Assembly: GCA_964626265.1 (NCBI GenBank)
Contig: CAZVCG010000028.1
Coordinates: forward strand, 1-24,156
Source: CAZVCG01 sp964626265
GTDB taxonomy: Bacteria; Pseudomonadota; Alphaproteobacteria; UBA9219
DNA length: 24,156 nt
Direction of reading: 5' to 3'
Shown here piece after piece: positions 15,095-22,370 of this stretch. A program made the position numbers and the translations under genes. Each line of letters begins with the position of its first letter. Positions within the stretch are counted from its first letter, which is position 1. Below the pieces are notes generated by a model, which saw only the letters and a list, made by a program, of their open reading frames with translations, did not search any database and was not told the origin of the DNA.

Positions 15095-16516
15095 CTAACG
15101 GGCATAAGGGTTCTCCTCAGCGCAAGGTTGCGCCACCAGCCGCAGACCAGACACGCAGGCGCGACGGTTGACGGGGTGCTGGAGGCGCTCAAATTTCCGA
15201 TCCACAAGGTTCTGACTGAACCGTTTTATAGCGCCCGCATATTCGCCCGTTGCGGCGCACCATTCGCGCCACGCCGCAAACAGAACCGAAATCTCCACAA
15301 ACGCGTCAGGCGGCGCTTTCTGGCATTTCTCGTCAAGAAAACGTTGAATGGTGTCTTCGTCCGAGAGGTAGCCTTCCGTTGCCATGCGCACGGCGGTCGG
15401 CGGCTGCAAGCCCATGGCTTGCCATTCAAGACACCCTTCGATGGCCCATTGCAGGATGCCGGGCCACTCGGCTTTCAGCTTTTCTTGCAGCTCCGGATCG
15501 CGCTCATTTTCAGGGATGGTGACGGCAAAGGGAACTAGGTTAAACCGACGCTTGATCGCTTCATCCACATTGCGCAGACTCGGTTTGTGATTGCCCGCGA
15601 TCATCAGTTTGAACTGCGGCATGTAGCTGAAAAAGTCCTGCCGCATGAAGCGGGCGGTGACGGTATCGCCGCCCGTCAAGGCTTTGATCTTGGATTCCGC
15701 CCAGCGATGGCCTTCCTCAGTCTCTTGAGCCGTGACGAGGCGCGCGCCGCGCAGCATGGCGAGATCAGTTGGATGGCGTTCGTTTTGGCTGGCCGTAAAA
15801 GTCTCCATCGGCGCAATGACGGCATAGGTTCCAAGTATGCGGCTGACCGTATTGTAGAGGACGCCTTTGCCGTTCGCGCCCGTGCCGTAGCCAAAGACCA
15901 AAGAGTGATCGCGGGTCGAACCCGTCTGGCAATAGCCGACATAACGCTGCACAAATTTGATAAGCGGGTTGTCATTGTTGAACACGCGCTTCAAAAAAGA
16001 GAGCCACAAAGGGCAATCGCCGCCGGGACTGACGGCTGTAATTTTCGTGCAATAATCCTTGCGGTCATGGGGTCGCACCAATCCTGTTGTCAGATCTACC
16101 GTGCCATCAGGTGTGTTGAGAATCCATGGATTGGCGTCCCAATCGTCAGGGGTAGAGGCATGCTTACGGTCGGCACGGGCCAGTTTCTCTATGGCATAAA
16201 TCGTCTTGGCACTGGCGACCGTCGCAGCCAGTTTATAATTCGGCTCCTCTTGTTCTAAAATCTCGCTCGACGCAGCGCGCGCTATGGCCCGGCAATAATC
16301 TTTGACAAGTTCGGTCTCGTCAATTTTCCAACGCTGCCCTTCCCAAAACAGCCATTTGCCCCACAGGCTGACATAGCGCAAATTCTCGCCATGTTCTCGC
16401 GTAAAACGCAAGGCTAGAGCCTCATCGGTGTAATCGAGGGGACGATCCTGCGACGGGACTTGCCCTCCAGAGCCGCTTGTCAGCTGCTGACGAAAGATTT
16501 CAAAAATCTCAGCCAT
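15095..16516 (-). CDS. D5/P4-alpha-type SF3 helicase
   Basis: 473 residues. The N-terminal part (to about 190) is the D5_N region (YVSLWGKWLFWEGQRWKID, ANPWILNTPDGTVDL). A superfamily 3 AAA+ helicase follows with Walker A FGYGTGANGKG (208-218), Walker B ARLVTAQETEE (258-268), motif C LMIAGNHKP, and arginine-finger region EAIKRRFNLVPF. The C-terminal winged-helix part (DTIQRFLDEKC onward) is the usual origin-binding tail. With the preceding primase it would initiate and unwind element DNA, as the single P4 alpha protein does in satellite P4. ATG and the primase stop overlap by 8 bases (ATGGCTGA), implying translational coupling. The protein is intact. Confidence 0.9.
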   Translation of the reverse strand: MAEIFEIFRQQLTSGSGGQVPSQDRPLDYTDEALALRFTREHGENLRYVSLWGKWLFWEGQRWKIDETELVKDYCRAIARAASSEILEQEEPNYKLAATVASAKTIYAIEKLARADRKHASTPDDWDANPWILNTPDGTVDLTTGLVRPHDRKDYCTKITAVSPGGDCPLWLSFLKRVFNNDNPLIKFVQRYVGYCQTGSTRDHSLVFGYGTGANGKGVLYNTVSRILGTYAVIAPMETFTASQNERHPTDLAMLRGARLVTAQETEEGHRWAESKIKALTGGDTVTARFMRQDFFSYMPQFKLMIAGNHKPSLRNVDEAIKRRFNLVPFAVTIPENERDPELQEKLKAEWPGILQWAIEGCLEWQAMGLQPPTAVRMATEGYLSDEDTIQRFLDEKCQKAPPDAFVEISVLFAAWREWCAATGEYAGAIKRFSQNLVDRKFERLQHPVNRRACVSGLRLVAQPCAEENPYAR

Positions 16517-17372
16517 GGACTCCGGCCCCCGCGCGGTTCTTCTCCCGCTTCGATAATTCCCGCTTGGCGATGTTTGCGACCGTTCGCGCGACTTCCTCTT
16601 GATCGAGCGGCGGCACGCAATTGATCTGATTGAAACCGAGCATCAACGACAAGGTGACGTAGGGATCAATCCGTTTCGACAAGAGCAAGCCGGACATTTT
16701 GGCTATGACGACGTTTCTTTCTCCCTCCGGCACCGTGCGCGAAACCATCTCACGCCAGCCCTGTTGAATATGTTCGGATGATTTCCGTCCGGCCAGCCGT
16801 TCCAACAGCCATTTGGGGGCTTCGGCCAGAGGGACATCGTCGGGATGGTGATCGACGGAAATGGCATAAGGCCTGTTCGAAGGATGTATCGACGGAGGAG
16901 CCACGATGTAACCGCCATCGCCCCTGATATCGAGGCCCTTGCCAAGTTTTCCAGCGGAATTGGCGATAGGATAGCCGGGATGCCTGAACAAGATATGTTC
17001 GCCACCGCCGCCTGTCAGAAACCGCACCGTATGCGGCATGGGGCCAAGCGTGAGTTCCAGTTGCCGCAAGGTCTCGTCGCCGCCATGTCGCGGATCAACA
17101 TCCAGCGCAATGAACCCGCTGACAGCGCCCGTCGCAAGGCCGAGATTAAATGCAGTGCGCTCAAACCATTTTTGCACAACATCCGGGTCTTTGCTTGCGT
17201 CTTTCACGCCCTTGGGCACGCGCCCCGCGAATGGGTGCTTGCCGATGCTGTTGCATCCAGCCTTGCCGCAAGAACACCGGACGCCATCGTTATCGAAAAT
17301 GGGCCAGTTCAACGGCAACACCGAAACGCCGAGGCTTGCGAAATACAGGGCATGGTCGAGGGTTGTTTTCAC
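16509..17372 (-). CDS. PrimPol-type bifunctional primase/polymerase
   Basis: 287 residues. An archaeo-eukaryotic-primase-like domain makes primers for element replication. The metal-binding DVD is at 91-93 (GFIALDVDPRHGG), the second motif is FLTGGGGEHILFRHPG with H126, and the third is GLDIRGDGGYIVAPPSIHP (147-165), the standard order of the family. A Cys-rich insert (VRCSCGKAGCNSIGKHPFAG, 31-50) near the N-terminus is also common. The start is a GTG at 17372, six bases after the stop of the upstream small gene; the ribosome site is weak, so coupling is likely. In many satellites primase and helicase are fused; here they are two overlapping genes. Confidence 0.88.
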   Translation of the reverse strand: MKTTLDHALYFASLGVSVLPLNWPIFDNDGVRCSCGKAGCNSIGKHPFAGRVPKGVKDASKDPDVVQKWFERTAFNLGLATGAVSGFIALDVDPRHGGDETLRQLELTLGPMPHTVRFLTGGGGEHILFRHPGYPIANSAGKLGKGLDIRGDGGYIVAPPSIHPSNRPYAISVDHHPDDVPLAEAPKWLLERLAGRKSSEHIQQGWREMVSRTVPEGERNVVIAKMSGLLLSKRIDPYVTLSLMLGFNQINCVPPLDQEEVARTVANIAKRELSKREKNRAGAGVHG

Positions 17373-17378
17373 CTGCGT

Positions 17379-17717
17379 TCACCGCACATGCCAAAATGCA
17401 AACGCATCGGGTTCGTCCGCGTTCGGCTCACACGACGGCGAATAATAAAACCTCTCCTTGCCGTAATAAGCTCTTTCCTTGAAACAGTACGGGTCTTCAT
17501 CGTCGGGAACAGACAATTTCAAATCGTACTCAAGAGCCGTTTGAAGCTTGTTGATGTACACAAGGGCGTCATTGGTCTTTCGCCCAAGATGTTCATTGCT
17601 GTCCGGCTCATGAAGAAGGTCGCTGAGAAGCTTGTAAGTCTCGTCGTAAGCATCTTTCAGGATATTGGCGAGCCGCATGTGGCGGTCAATGGACAGGACG
17701 GATTTGTAATGGCTCAT
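17379..17717 (-). CDS. Small acidic protein of unknown function
   Basis: 112 residues, no family recognised. The ATG at 17717 has AGGAG 8 bases upstream and overlaps the preceding stop (ATGA), which fixes the start. The N-terminal half is helical (MRLANILKDAYDETYKLLSD); the C-terminal half is rich in Asp, Glu and Tyr (DDEDPYCFKERAYYGKERFY). Its place between the excisionase-like gene and the primase points to early replication or regulation, but nothing in the sequence shows a function. Confidence 0.7.
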   Translation of the reverse strand: MSHYKSVLSIDRHMRLANILKDAYDETYKLLSDLLHEPDSNEHLGRKTNDALVYINKLQTALEYDLKLSVPDDEDPYCFKERAYYGKERFYYSPSCEPNADEPDAFAFWHVR

Positions 17718-17971
17718 TGGGTGTTCTCCTGCCGCTCGATCCACGCCACCAGCGTCGATTTACGCGCACAGAGAACCGATCCGATTTTAAAGTGCGGCAT
17801 GCGCACCTTGGCATCGCTGGTCAGATAATAGACCTTGCGCCTGTGTTTTTCGGAGCCGAAGACAAACTTGGCTATTTCGTCGGCACCTCTGAGGAGATCA
17901 TCACCGATTGTCGCCGGTGCCACCTCTCTTTCTACCAGCCGTTCTTGAACGGCTTGTTGCGTTGCTTGCAT
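17714..17971 (-). CDS. Excisionase-like helix-turn-helix DNA-binding protein
   Basis: About 85 residues from ATG at 17971, which has a purine-rich GGGGGAAAG site upstream. The frame is open to 18073 but those codons overlap the previous gene. The core GADEIAKFVFGSEKHRRKVY, then LTSDAKVRMPHFKIGSVLCA and RKSTLVAWIERQE, is the compact winged HTH seen in many alphaproteobacterial element proteins of the excisionase/AlpA type. It probably binds near att or early promoters to steer integrase or activate transcription; which is not shown. It overlaps the start of the next gene (ATGA) and the end of the preceding regulator by about 70 bases. Confidence 0.72.
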   Translation of the reverse strand: MQATQQAVQERLVEREVAPATIGDDLLRGADEIAKFVFGSEKHRRKVYYLTSDAKVRMPHFKIGSVLCARKSTLVAWIERQENTQ

Positions 17972-18710
17972 TCTTCTTTCCCCCTTCTTCTTTGGGCTGC
18001 AGAACAGCCTCGACAAAATGAGCCTCCAGCCCGTTAAGACGACGCCATGTCGCCCGGACTTGAAGACTCGCATTCAAACTTGTTTTGCTGAGACAATTGG
18101 CGTGCGCCGCCATGGCGAGCTTGTATATCTGCTGTGTTTTTTCTGCAGCGGCCTTGCCACACGTTTTTTCCAGTTCCGCTAGGCCGCGTTTTTGACCCGC
18201 AAACCACGGGACCAATTGAAACCCTTCCGATGGCTTTACAAAGCCTAACAACAAATTTTGCTGTCCGCTTACCGCATACGGGATCTGTGTGCTCATAAGT
18301 TCCGGCACGCGCAAAAACAGAAACTTCCTGTCGATCAGTTCCAAATACCAATCTTCCGGTGAGGAACGAACAATCCGCTGTTTCAAATCCTTTTCCATGA
18401 CGATGCTTACGGGCAGCAATGTTCCAAAGGCCCAAGGGTGCGTTTTGGCCAGAACCTCCGCAACCGTGCGTATGTTCCAAGCAAAATGCTCGTTCATCAG
18501 CGCCCCGATAGAGGCCCTCAAAACGGCATCCATAGGCCACATGCGCCGAAAGCCGCCGTGCGCCTTGGCTTCTTTTTCCGCTCGGATGGCCCCAGCCGCC
18601 TGCAAAACCCTCAGACTCGGCAACGCAAGGCCCGAAGCGGCGGTTATTTCGGCATCGCCGTACAGGGGCATTTCGTCCGTTTCGGACGGCTTCTGTAGGG
18701 TGCCGCTCAT
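17901..18710 (-). CDS. Putative MerR-like regulator with long C-terminal domain
   Basis: 269 residues. The first 80 residues (YGDAEITAASGLALPSLRVL, then QAAGAI and a wing GGFRRMWPMDAVLRA) resemble a MerR-type winged helix-turn-helix; the resemblance is by pattern, not certain. The remainder is helical and unrecognised, ending in a basic Ser/Arg/Gly-rich tail (SRSRTAGRKRGGTGDNR). It is divergent from the integrase, and the shared intergenic region carries a 12-bp inverted repeat that could be its operator. It is probably the first gene of the leftward replication operon. No clear ribosome site precedes 18710; ATG codon 14 (MPLYGD) is an alternative start. Confidence 0.6.
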   Translation of the reverse strand: MSGTLQKPSETDEMPLYGDAEITAASGLALPSLRVLQAAGAIRAEKEAKAHGGFRRMWPMDAVLRASIGALMNEHFAWNIRTVAEVLAKTHPWAFGTLLPVSIVMEKDLKQRIVRSSPEDWYLELIDRKFLFLRVPELMSTQIPYAVSGQQNLLLGFVKPSEGFQLVPWFAGQKRGLAELEKTCGKAAAEKTQQIYKLAMAAHANCLSKTSLNASLQVRATWRRLNGLEAHFVEAVLQPKEEGGKKNASNATSRSRTAGRKRGGTGDNR

Positions 18711-18742
18711 GGGGAATCAGTCCGTTCATGAGCAATAATGTG

Positions 18743-18794
18743 ACACATGATATACTCCGTTGCAAGTGCGTTTGTTATAGGTTATATCATGTGT
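18743..18794. promoter_or_regulatory. Inverted repeat between regulator and integrase genes
   Basis: ACACATGATATA (18743-18754) and TATATCATGTGT (18783-18794) are perfect 12-bp reverse complements with 28 bases between, so like positions are 40 bases apart, near four helical turns. The position in the divergent intergenic region suggests a paired operator for one of the element's HTH proteins. Confidence 0.65.
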
Positions 18795-18835
18795 ACGAGA
18801 CTTTGACAACCGTTACGGAAAGCCCAATCAGTTTC

Positions 18836-20050
18836 ATGGCCACAATCCGCAAAATTTCATGGAAAAAGGGAGACGGTAGCCCGACTTATGGCTATCAGCT
18901 TACCTACATGGATGGCCTAAAGAAACGGCATCGCAAGACCTTCGAGACAAAGGCGGCGGCGGATGCGTGGCGGGTCAAGATTGAGGCCGAACTGGCGGAC
19001 GGCAAACATGTACCCGCCAGCGCGTCGCGCAACGTTCGCAAGGGATGGGATGAATGGCTGCATTATTTGGAAAACCTTCAACGCGTCGGTAAACGCGAGC
19101 GAACGACAGTGCGCCATTATCGCACGCATTTTGAAAAACACATCTCGCCGCAGCCTATTGCCGACATCGGCATGAGCCAATTGACCCCAGCGCATATTCA
19201 GGCGTTTGTGGAGGAATTGGAGGGATCGCTGTCTCACGCTTTGGGCATCAAGGTTTATATGACCCTGCGCATGTTGCTGACCTATTGCCGCCGTAGGGGC
19301 TGGCTCGCGCACAATCCGTGCGAAGGGATCAAGCTGGAACGTCCCAAACGCTATGACAAACATCCGATTGCGATTCCTCCGAAGGAAGATATCCGAAAGC
19401 TTTTGACCGCCGCAAAAGAAAACGACATCACAGGCAAATCCACCGCCATGCTCCGCCTGATGGTTTTTCGCGGCCTGCGTATATCGGAGGTTCGTGGCCT
19501 ACCGCGCAAGGCGGTGTCACTATCAGGCAAATCCCCACAACTAAAAATCATTCAGCGCGCCGACGATTATTGCAAGATTGGTCCACCTAAATCGCACACT
19601 TCGTTTCGCACGCTAGCGCTGTCGCCAGAAGATGTCTTAGCGTTAAAGAAATGGATTCTGGCGACTGGCCTTAAGGACGAAGACGCCGATGCGCTGGTGT
19701 TTGGCACACAAACGGGCCGAGCCAATTCTTACCAAAACCTCTATTATCGCTGGTGGGTGCCGTTGATGAAAAAAGCTGGGCTGGCAACGCCCGTCCTCAA
19801 TCGAAAAACAGGCGCGCCGATGATTGAGAAAAAGACCGGCAAGGAAAAAGCCGATCCATCCTTCACGCCCCATCAGCTGCGCCATGCTTTCGCCAGCCTG
19901 TCCATCGAGCAAGGCGTCAGCCCGAAACAGCTGCAGGTCATGATGGGGCATTCATCCATCAAAATGACGATGGACACCTACGGCCACCTCTGGAAAGACG
20001 ATGCCGCCGACCAAGCGCTGGCCGTCGCCATCGAGCGGCAGCTGGGGTGA
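18836..20050 (+). CDS. int: Tyrosine recombinase integrase
   Basis: 404 residues from ATG at 18836 (MATIRKISWKKGDGS); the frame is open to 18728 but those codons cross the inverted repeat and lack a site. It has an N-terminal arm-binding AP2-like domain (KISWKKGDGSPTYGYQLTYM), a core-binding SAM-like domain, and a catalytic domain with R215 (RGLRISEVRGL), HQLRH (R349 in LRHAFASL), H372 (MMGHSSIKMTMD) and nucleophile Y382 (DTYGHLW). It catalyses recombination between the element and the tRNA-Met gene. All active-site residues are present. The frameshifted remnant at 4035-4240 is a relative of its C-terminus. The gene points toward the right att site, about 2 kb away, with two unknown genes between. 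Confidence 0.95.
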   Translation: MATIRKISWKKGDGSPTYGYQLTYMDGLKKRHRKTFETKAAADAWRVKIEAELADGKHVPASASRNVRKGWDEWLHYLENLQRVGKRERTTVRHYRTHFEKHISPQPIADIGMSQLTPAHIQAFVEELEGSLSHALGIKVYMTLRMLLTYCRRRGWLAHNPCEGIKLERPKRYDKHPIAIPPKEDIRKLLTAAKENDITGKSTAMLRLMVFRGLRISEVRGLPRKAVSLSGKSPQLKIIQRADDYCKIGPPKSHTSFRTLALSPEDVLALKKWILATGLKDEDADALVFGTQTGRANSYQNLYYRWWVPLMKKAGLATPVLNRKTGAPMIEKKTGKEKADPSFTPHQLRHAFASLSIEQGVSPKQLQVMMGHSSIKMTMDTYGHLWKDDAADQALAVAIERQLG

Positions 20051-20068
20051 AAAAAACACATAGATAGA

Positions 20069-21130
20069 TTACGGGCAACGTTTCGGATAATGCCGTTTCA
20101 CATGCTTCTTGCCATTCCCTCTGTGCGGCGCGGCTTCTTTTTGTTTTTGAGGGGAAGCAGACGAGGCTTCCGCACCAATGCAAGGGATTGGGTTTGGCAT
20201 ATGCAAACAAATTGACGAGCCGTCCTGCTTGAACAGTTTCACCATTTGCCCATCGTTCAACAGATCGAGCATAGACTTTCCGCTGAACGGGTCACTCAAC
20301 CCGTTTTCTTGCAGAACATGAAAAGGGGCCACGGGATTGCCATCATCTCTTTTTATCGGCGCAGGGTCTGCTGGCACATCCAAGCATACGGCGCCTGAGG
20401 ACGGCAAAACCGTTGTGCCGTCTTTCTTGATCTCAACCCTCGCGTCAGACGGGAGACATTGGCCAGAGGAAGCAAGACGGGCCTGAAGCACACTATCATT
20501 GTTCTTCGGTTCAGGCTTCTTTCCCGTCAGCTTGTCCACAACGCCGGGCCACCCAACGGCCACGCCAGCCACACCAACAGCCAAACTGATAGCACTGATA
20601 AAATAAGCGATATTTCTGTGCTTCCTGTCGCTCTTGGCCTGCTCCCTCGATTCTTCGACAAAGGCTTCATGCTGTTTTGTTATGGCATCGACTTTTTTAT
20701 GGGTCTCAAACTCCAGCTGAATCATCTTGCCGATAACAGCCCTTTTAAATCTTTCCTGCTCCCGCTCTTTCTTATCGGCACGCGCTTCGTATTCCTTGCG
20801 GACTTTCAATTCCGTTTCCAGATCGTGCACACGCATTTCACCGTGCATTTCTGCCATGACAGCAGGCATCAATTTCTCGCGGATTTTTTCTTCTTGTTTT
20901 TGTATAATCTCCGTCATCTCTGGCGGCAAATTATCGCGCGTCTTTTGATAGAAGCTGCTGAATTTCAGATCGCTGGCAACTACGTCCTTAGCACTATGCA
21001 GCAATTCAGAACTTTGCGCGGCCTTCTCCAAAAAACTGAGTAGAATGGGGAAGGCAATCGGGTCATCAGCGACCTTCGAGAATTTGTCGATAGTTGCCTT
21101 GTAAAATGAAGAAGATAAACGAACAGCCAT
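20069..21130 (-). CDS. Unknown coiled-coil membrane-anchored protein
   Basis: 353 residues from ATG at 21130, which has TAAGGG 9 bases upstream; an ATG nine bases earlier at 21139 has no spacing from that site. The N-terminal half is highly charged and helical, with a long probable coiled coil (about residues 70-170, rich in Glu, Lys and Arg). One hydrophobic segment follows (NIAYFISAISLAVGVAGVAV). The C-terminal domain has several Cys (SGQCLPSD, SGAVCLDV, SSICLHMP, NPIPCIGA) and a basic tail. The Cys-bearing part could lie outside the cytoplasm. No family recognised. Convergent with the integrase, 18 bases apart. Position beside the integrase near the element end is typical of accessory or defence cargo, but no function is shown. 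Confidence 0.7.
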   Translation of the reverse strand: MAVRLSSSFYKATIDKFSKVADDPIAFPILLSFLEKAAQSSELLHSAKDVVASDLKFSSFYQKTRDNLPPEMTEIIQKQEEKIREKLMPAVMAEMHGEMRVHDLETELKVRKEYEARADKKEREQERFKRAVIGKMIQLEFETHKKVDAITKQHEAFVEESREQAKSDRKHRNIAYFISAISLAVGVAGVAVGWPGVVDKLTGKKPEPKNNDSVLQARLASSGQCLPSDARVEIKKDGTTVLPSSGAVCLDVPADPAPIKRDDGNPVAPFHVLQENGLSDPFSGKSMLDLLNDGQMVKLFKQDGSSICLHMPNPIPCIGAEASSASPQKQKEAAPHRGNGKKHVKRHYPKRCP

Positions 21131-21236
21131 CAGCACCATCCCTTAAAGTATGGTCTGATGATAAGGTGTTTTGATTAGGGTATTGTTAATTTAGAAGGAA
21201 GGAGCAAAATAAAAATGCGACGTGGTTAATTTTCAC

Positions 21237-21680
21237 TTAATGAAACTCAATGCTTTCCGCTAATTTTCTAATTGCTAGGCGTACATCCGGCTGAGGACGA
21301 CCGGGGGCGGTAGTGGAGTGTGGTGGCGTTTGTCGGGCTAACAAGCGAGAATCAAATTCGCCTATTTGTATCTGTTGGCGAAGCCTACGAGAAGTATCTT
21401 CGATGTCCTGCTTGTCTTCTGCTTTTTGAATGGAAGCGACTTCGGCCAAACAAGCATCAACCCTTCTTGCCCGTTCCTCAGGAGACCAATTGTGCGCTCC
21501 CTCCTTAAAGATCGTATCCATAAAATCAGTCAAAACAGCAGTCGCCTTATCCGGGGAATCCTCTCCAGAAAAGGAAAGCGGTTGGTTTAGTGTCGTGCTA
21601 TCTTTGTCGTCTAAAGGCAACGCTACGCCAGCACCCTTTTCGGGAGCATCTTTTTTGGACGAGCGAAAAATCTTGAGCAT
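21237..21680 (-). CDS. Hypothetical protein near the right element end
   Basis: 147 residues from ATG at 21680, preceded by AGAGAGG five bases upstream; the frame is open to 21773 without a site. Charged and mostly helical (EERARRVDACLAEVASIQKA, EDKQDIEDTSRRLRQQIQIG), with disordered-looking Pro/Ser/Thr segments. No signal peptide, membrane segment or known domain. It is transcribed in the same direction as, and upstream of, the coiled-coil gene with about 100 bases between, so a two-gene cargo operon is possible. Confidence 0.6.
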   Translation of the reverse strand: MLKIFRSSKKDAPEKGAGVALPLDDKDSTTLNQPLSFSGEDSPDKATAVLTDFMDTIFKEGAHNWSPEERARRVDACLAEVASIQKAEDKQDIEDTSRRLRQQIQIGEFDSRLLARQTPPHSTTAPGRPQPDVRLAIRKLAESIEFH

Positions 21681-22047
21681 AGCGACCTCTCTTGACGGCC
21701 CATGATCTATCCATGCTATGGCGTCAAAAGACGATACCATTTTATGCCCTTTCTTGCAAAGCGATTGCACCACAATGAGATGCTATCCCCTTATGATTGA
21801 TAACCCATTAATAAGATTGATTAAGATAGAGTTAACTGCGCGGCCCAGACCAGAACGAAAATAATAGCAGCCCTTAAGCCGAGCCAAGTGCGCCATGTTT
21901 TCCTGATTTTCGTTTTGTGCCACAAGAATCCCTTGGTCAGGGCGTGAATTTTTGTGCCATTTCTGTGCCATGGAGATTTTGGCACAGATTTGTAATGCTT
22001 TGATATGTTTGGATTCTGGCTGTTTTCTGCGGGAAGGGACATGGCAC
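21681..22047. promoter_or_regulatory. Right-end non-coding region with TGTGCCA arm-type boxes
   Basis: No credible gene lies here; an 88-codon minus frame at 21783-22049 crosses the repeats and the terminator and is not supported. Five TGTGCCA heptamers occur: 21916-21922, 21953-21959 and 21964-21970 on the plus strand, and 21980-21986 and 22042-22048 on the minus strand. The second and third are 11 bases apart. One pair is part of the 16-base sequence shared with 4520-4535. I infer integrase arm-type sites. Confidence 0.6.
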
Positions 22048-22072
22048 AAAAAAAGCGGCCTTTTAGGGCCGC
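22048..22072 (-). terminator. Terminator downstream of tRNA-Met, supplied by the element
   Basis: Read on the minus strand: GCGGCC, CTAAAA loop, GGCCGC, then seven T residues. It lies about 40 bases past the tRNA 3' end and inside the element, so integration restores both the tRNA 3' half and a terminator for it. Confidence 0.85.
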
Positions 22073-22112
22073 CTATTTTGCATATTTTCGTTATATATCA
22101 GTTAGTTAAGTA

Positions 22113-22157
22113 TGGTAGCAGCGGAGGGATTTGAACCCCCGACCAAGGGATTATGAT
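22113..22157. repeat. Right attachment site within tRNA-Met
   Basis: 45-bp direct repeat of 4432-4476. Identity stops at 22157/22158 inside the anticodon stem, so strand exchange occurred between the anticodon region and the 3' end. The exact crossover cannot be read from identical copies. Confidence 0.95.
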
Positions 22158-22187
22158 TCCCCTGCTCTACCACTGAGCTACGCTGCC
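22113..22187 (-). tRNA. tRNA-Met (CAU), elongator type
   Basis: 75 bases including encoded CCA. On the minus strand the acceptor GGCAGCG pairs with CGCTGCT, the D arm is GCTC/GAGC, the anticodon stem GGGGA/TCCCT encloses loop ATCATAA with anticodon CAT (22153-22155), and the T arm is GGGGG-TTCAAAT-CCCTC. The G1-U72 closure and the loop favour elongator Met over initiator; a lysidine-modified Ile tRNA also has CAU, but the overall sequence is closer to elongator Met. The 3' half is contributed by the integrated element. Confidence 0.93.
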
Positions 22188-22250
22188 ACCGGAGGCCAGA
22201 CAAATAGGAAGATACAGGCCTCAAGTCAAGCATATAGGCTCCCCCAAGAA

Positions 22251-22343
22251 ATGCCAAAATCTTCCCCCAATTCGGCCAAAGATGCCGATATCTTCCCTTT
22301 AAACTCCGGAAAATGCCAAAATCTTCACCCGGCAAACTAAAGA
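22251..22343. repeat. Three degenerate 31-bp tandem repeats
   Basis: Units begin at 22251, 22282 and 22313, each with ATGCC(A/G)A(A/T)ATCTTC followed by pyrimidines. The period is exactly 31 bases in both steps. They lie between the tRNA 5' end and the mnmA stop. No function assigned. Confidence 0.6.
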
Positions 22344-22370
22344 TTCATACAGGCAGACAGTCTGCTGTAG

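Larger units (their letters stand above)
4432..22157. mobile_element. Integrated tail-less, capsid-encoding phage satellite (cf-PICI-like)
   Basis: About 17.7 kb bounded by 45-bp direct repeats in a tRNA-Met gene. Contents: Xre repressor, ImmA-type protease, unknown gene, DUF2190-like protein, gpW-like joiner, prohead protease-capsid fusion, portal, restriction-modification-like pair, terminase subunits, SF3 helicase, PrimPol, two small regulators, integrase and accessory genes. I read through all open frames and find no tape measure, tail tube, sheath, baseplate, fibre, holin or endolysin. The structural genes are intact, with start/stop overlaps, and the cluster ends cleanly against a convergent gene. 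Capsid-forming PICIs are known to carry just this set and use helper-phage tails. The alternative is a prophage that lost its tail region by deletion; the intact ends and absence of remnants argue against this but do not exclude it. Confidence 0.78.

Noticed and set aside
16845..17828. Long plus-strand open frame opposite the primase
   Set aside because: Shadow of the PrimPol gene and its neighbours, crossing several gene borders, with no start signals.
21201..21230. Plus-strand ribosome site and short frame MRRG
   Set aside because: Four codons only; likely chance in an AT-rich spacer.
21783..22049. 88-codon minus-strand open frame near the right att
   Set aside because: It covers the repeated TGTGCCA boxes and abuts a terminator; no ribosome site or domain.
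22251..22343. CRISPR array
   Set aside because: Three degenerate units without constant repeats and distinct spacers, and no cas genes.
22353..22365. GCAGAC-A-GTCTGC dyad just after mnmA as a terminator
   Set aside because: Loop of one base, short stem and no T-tract; too weak to call.
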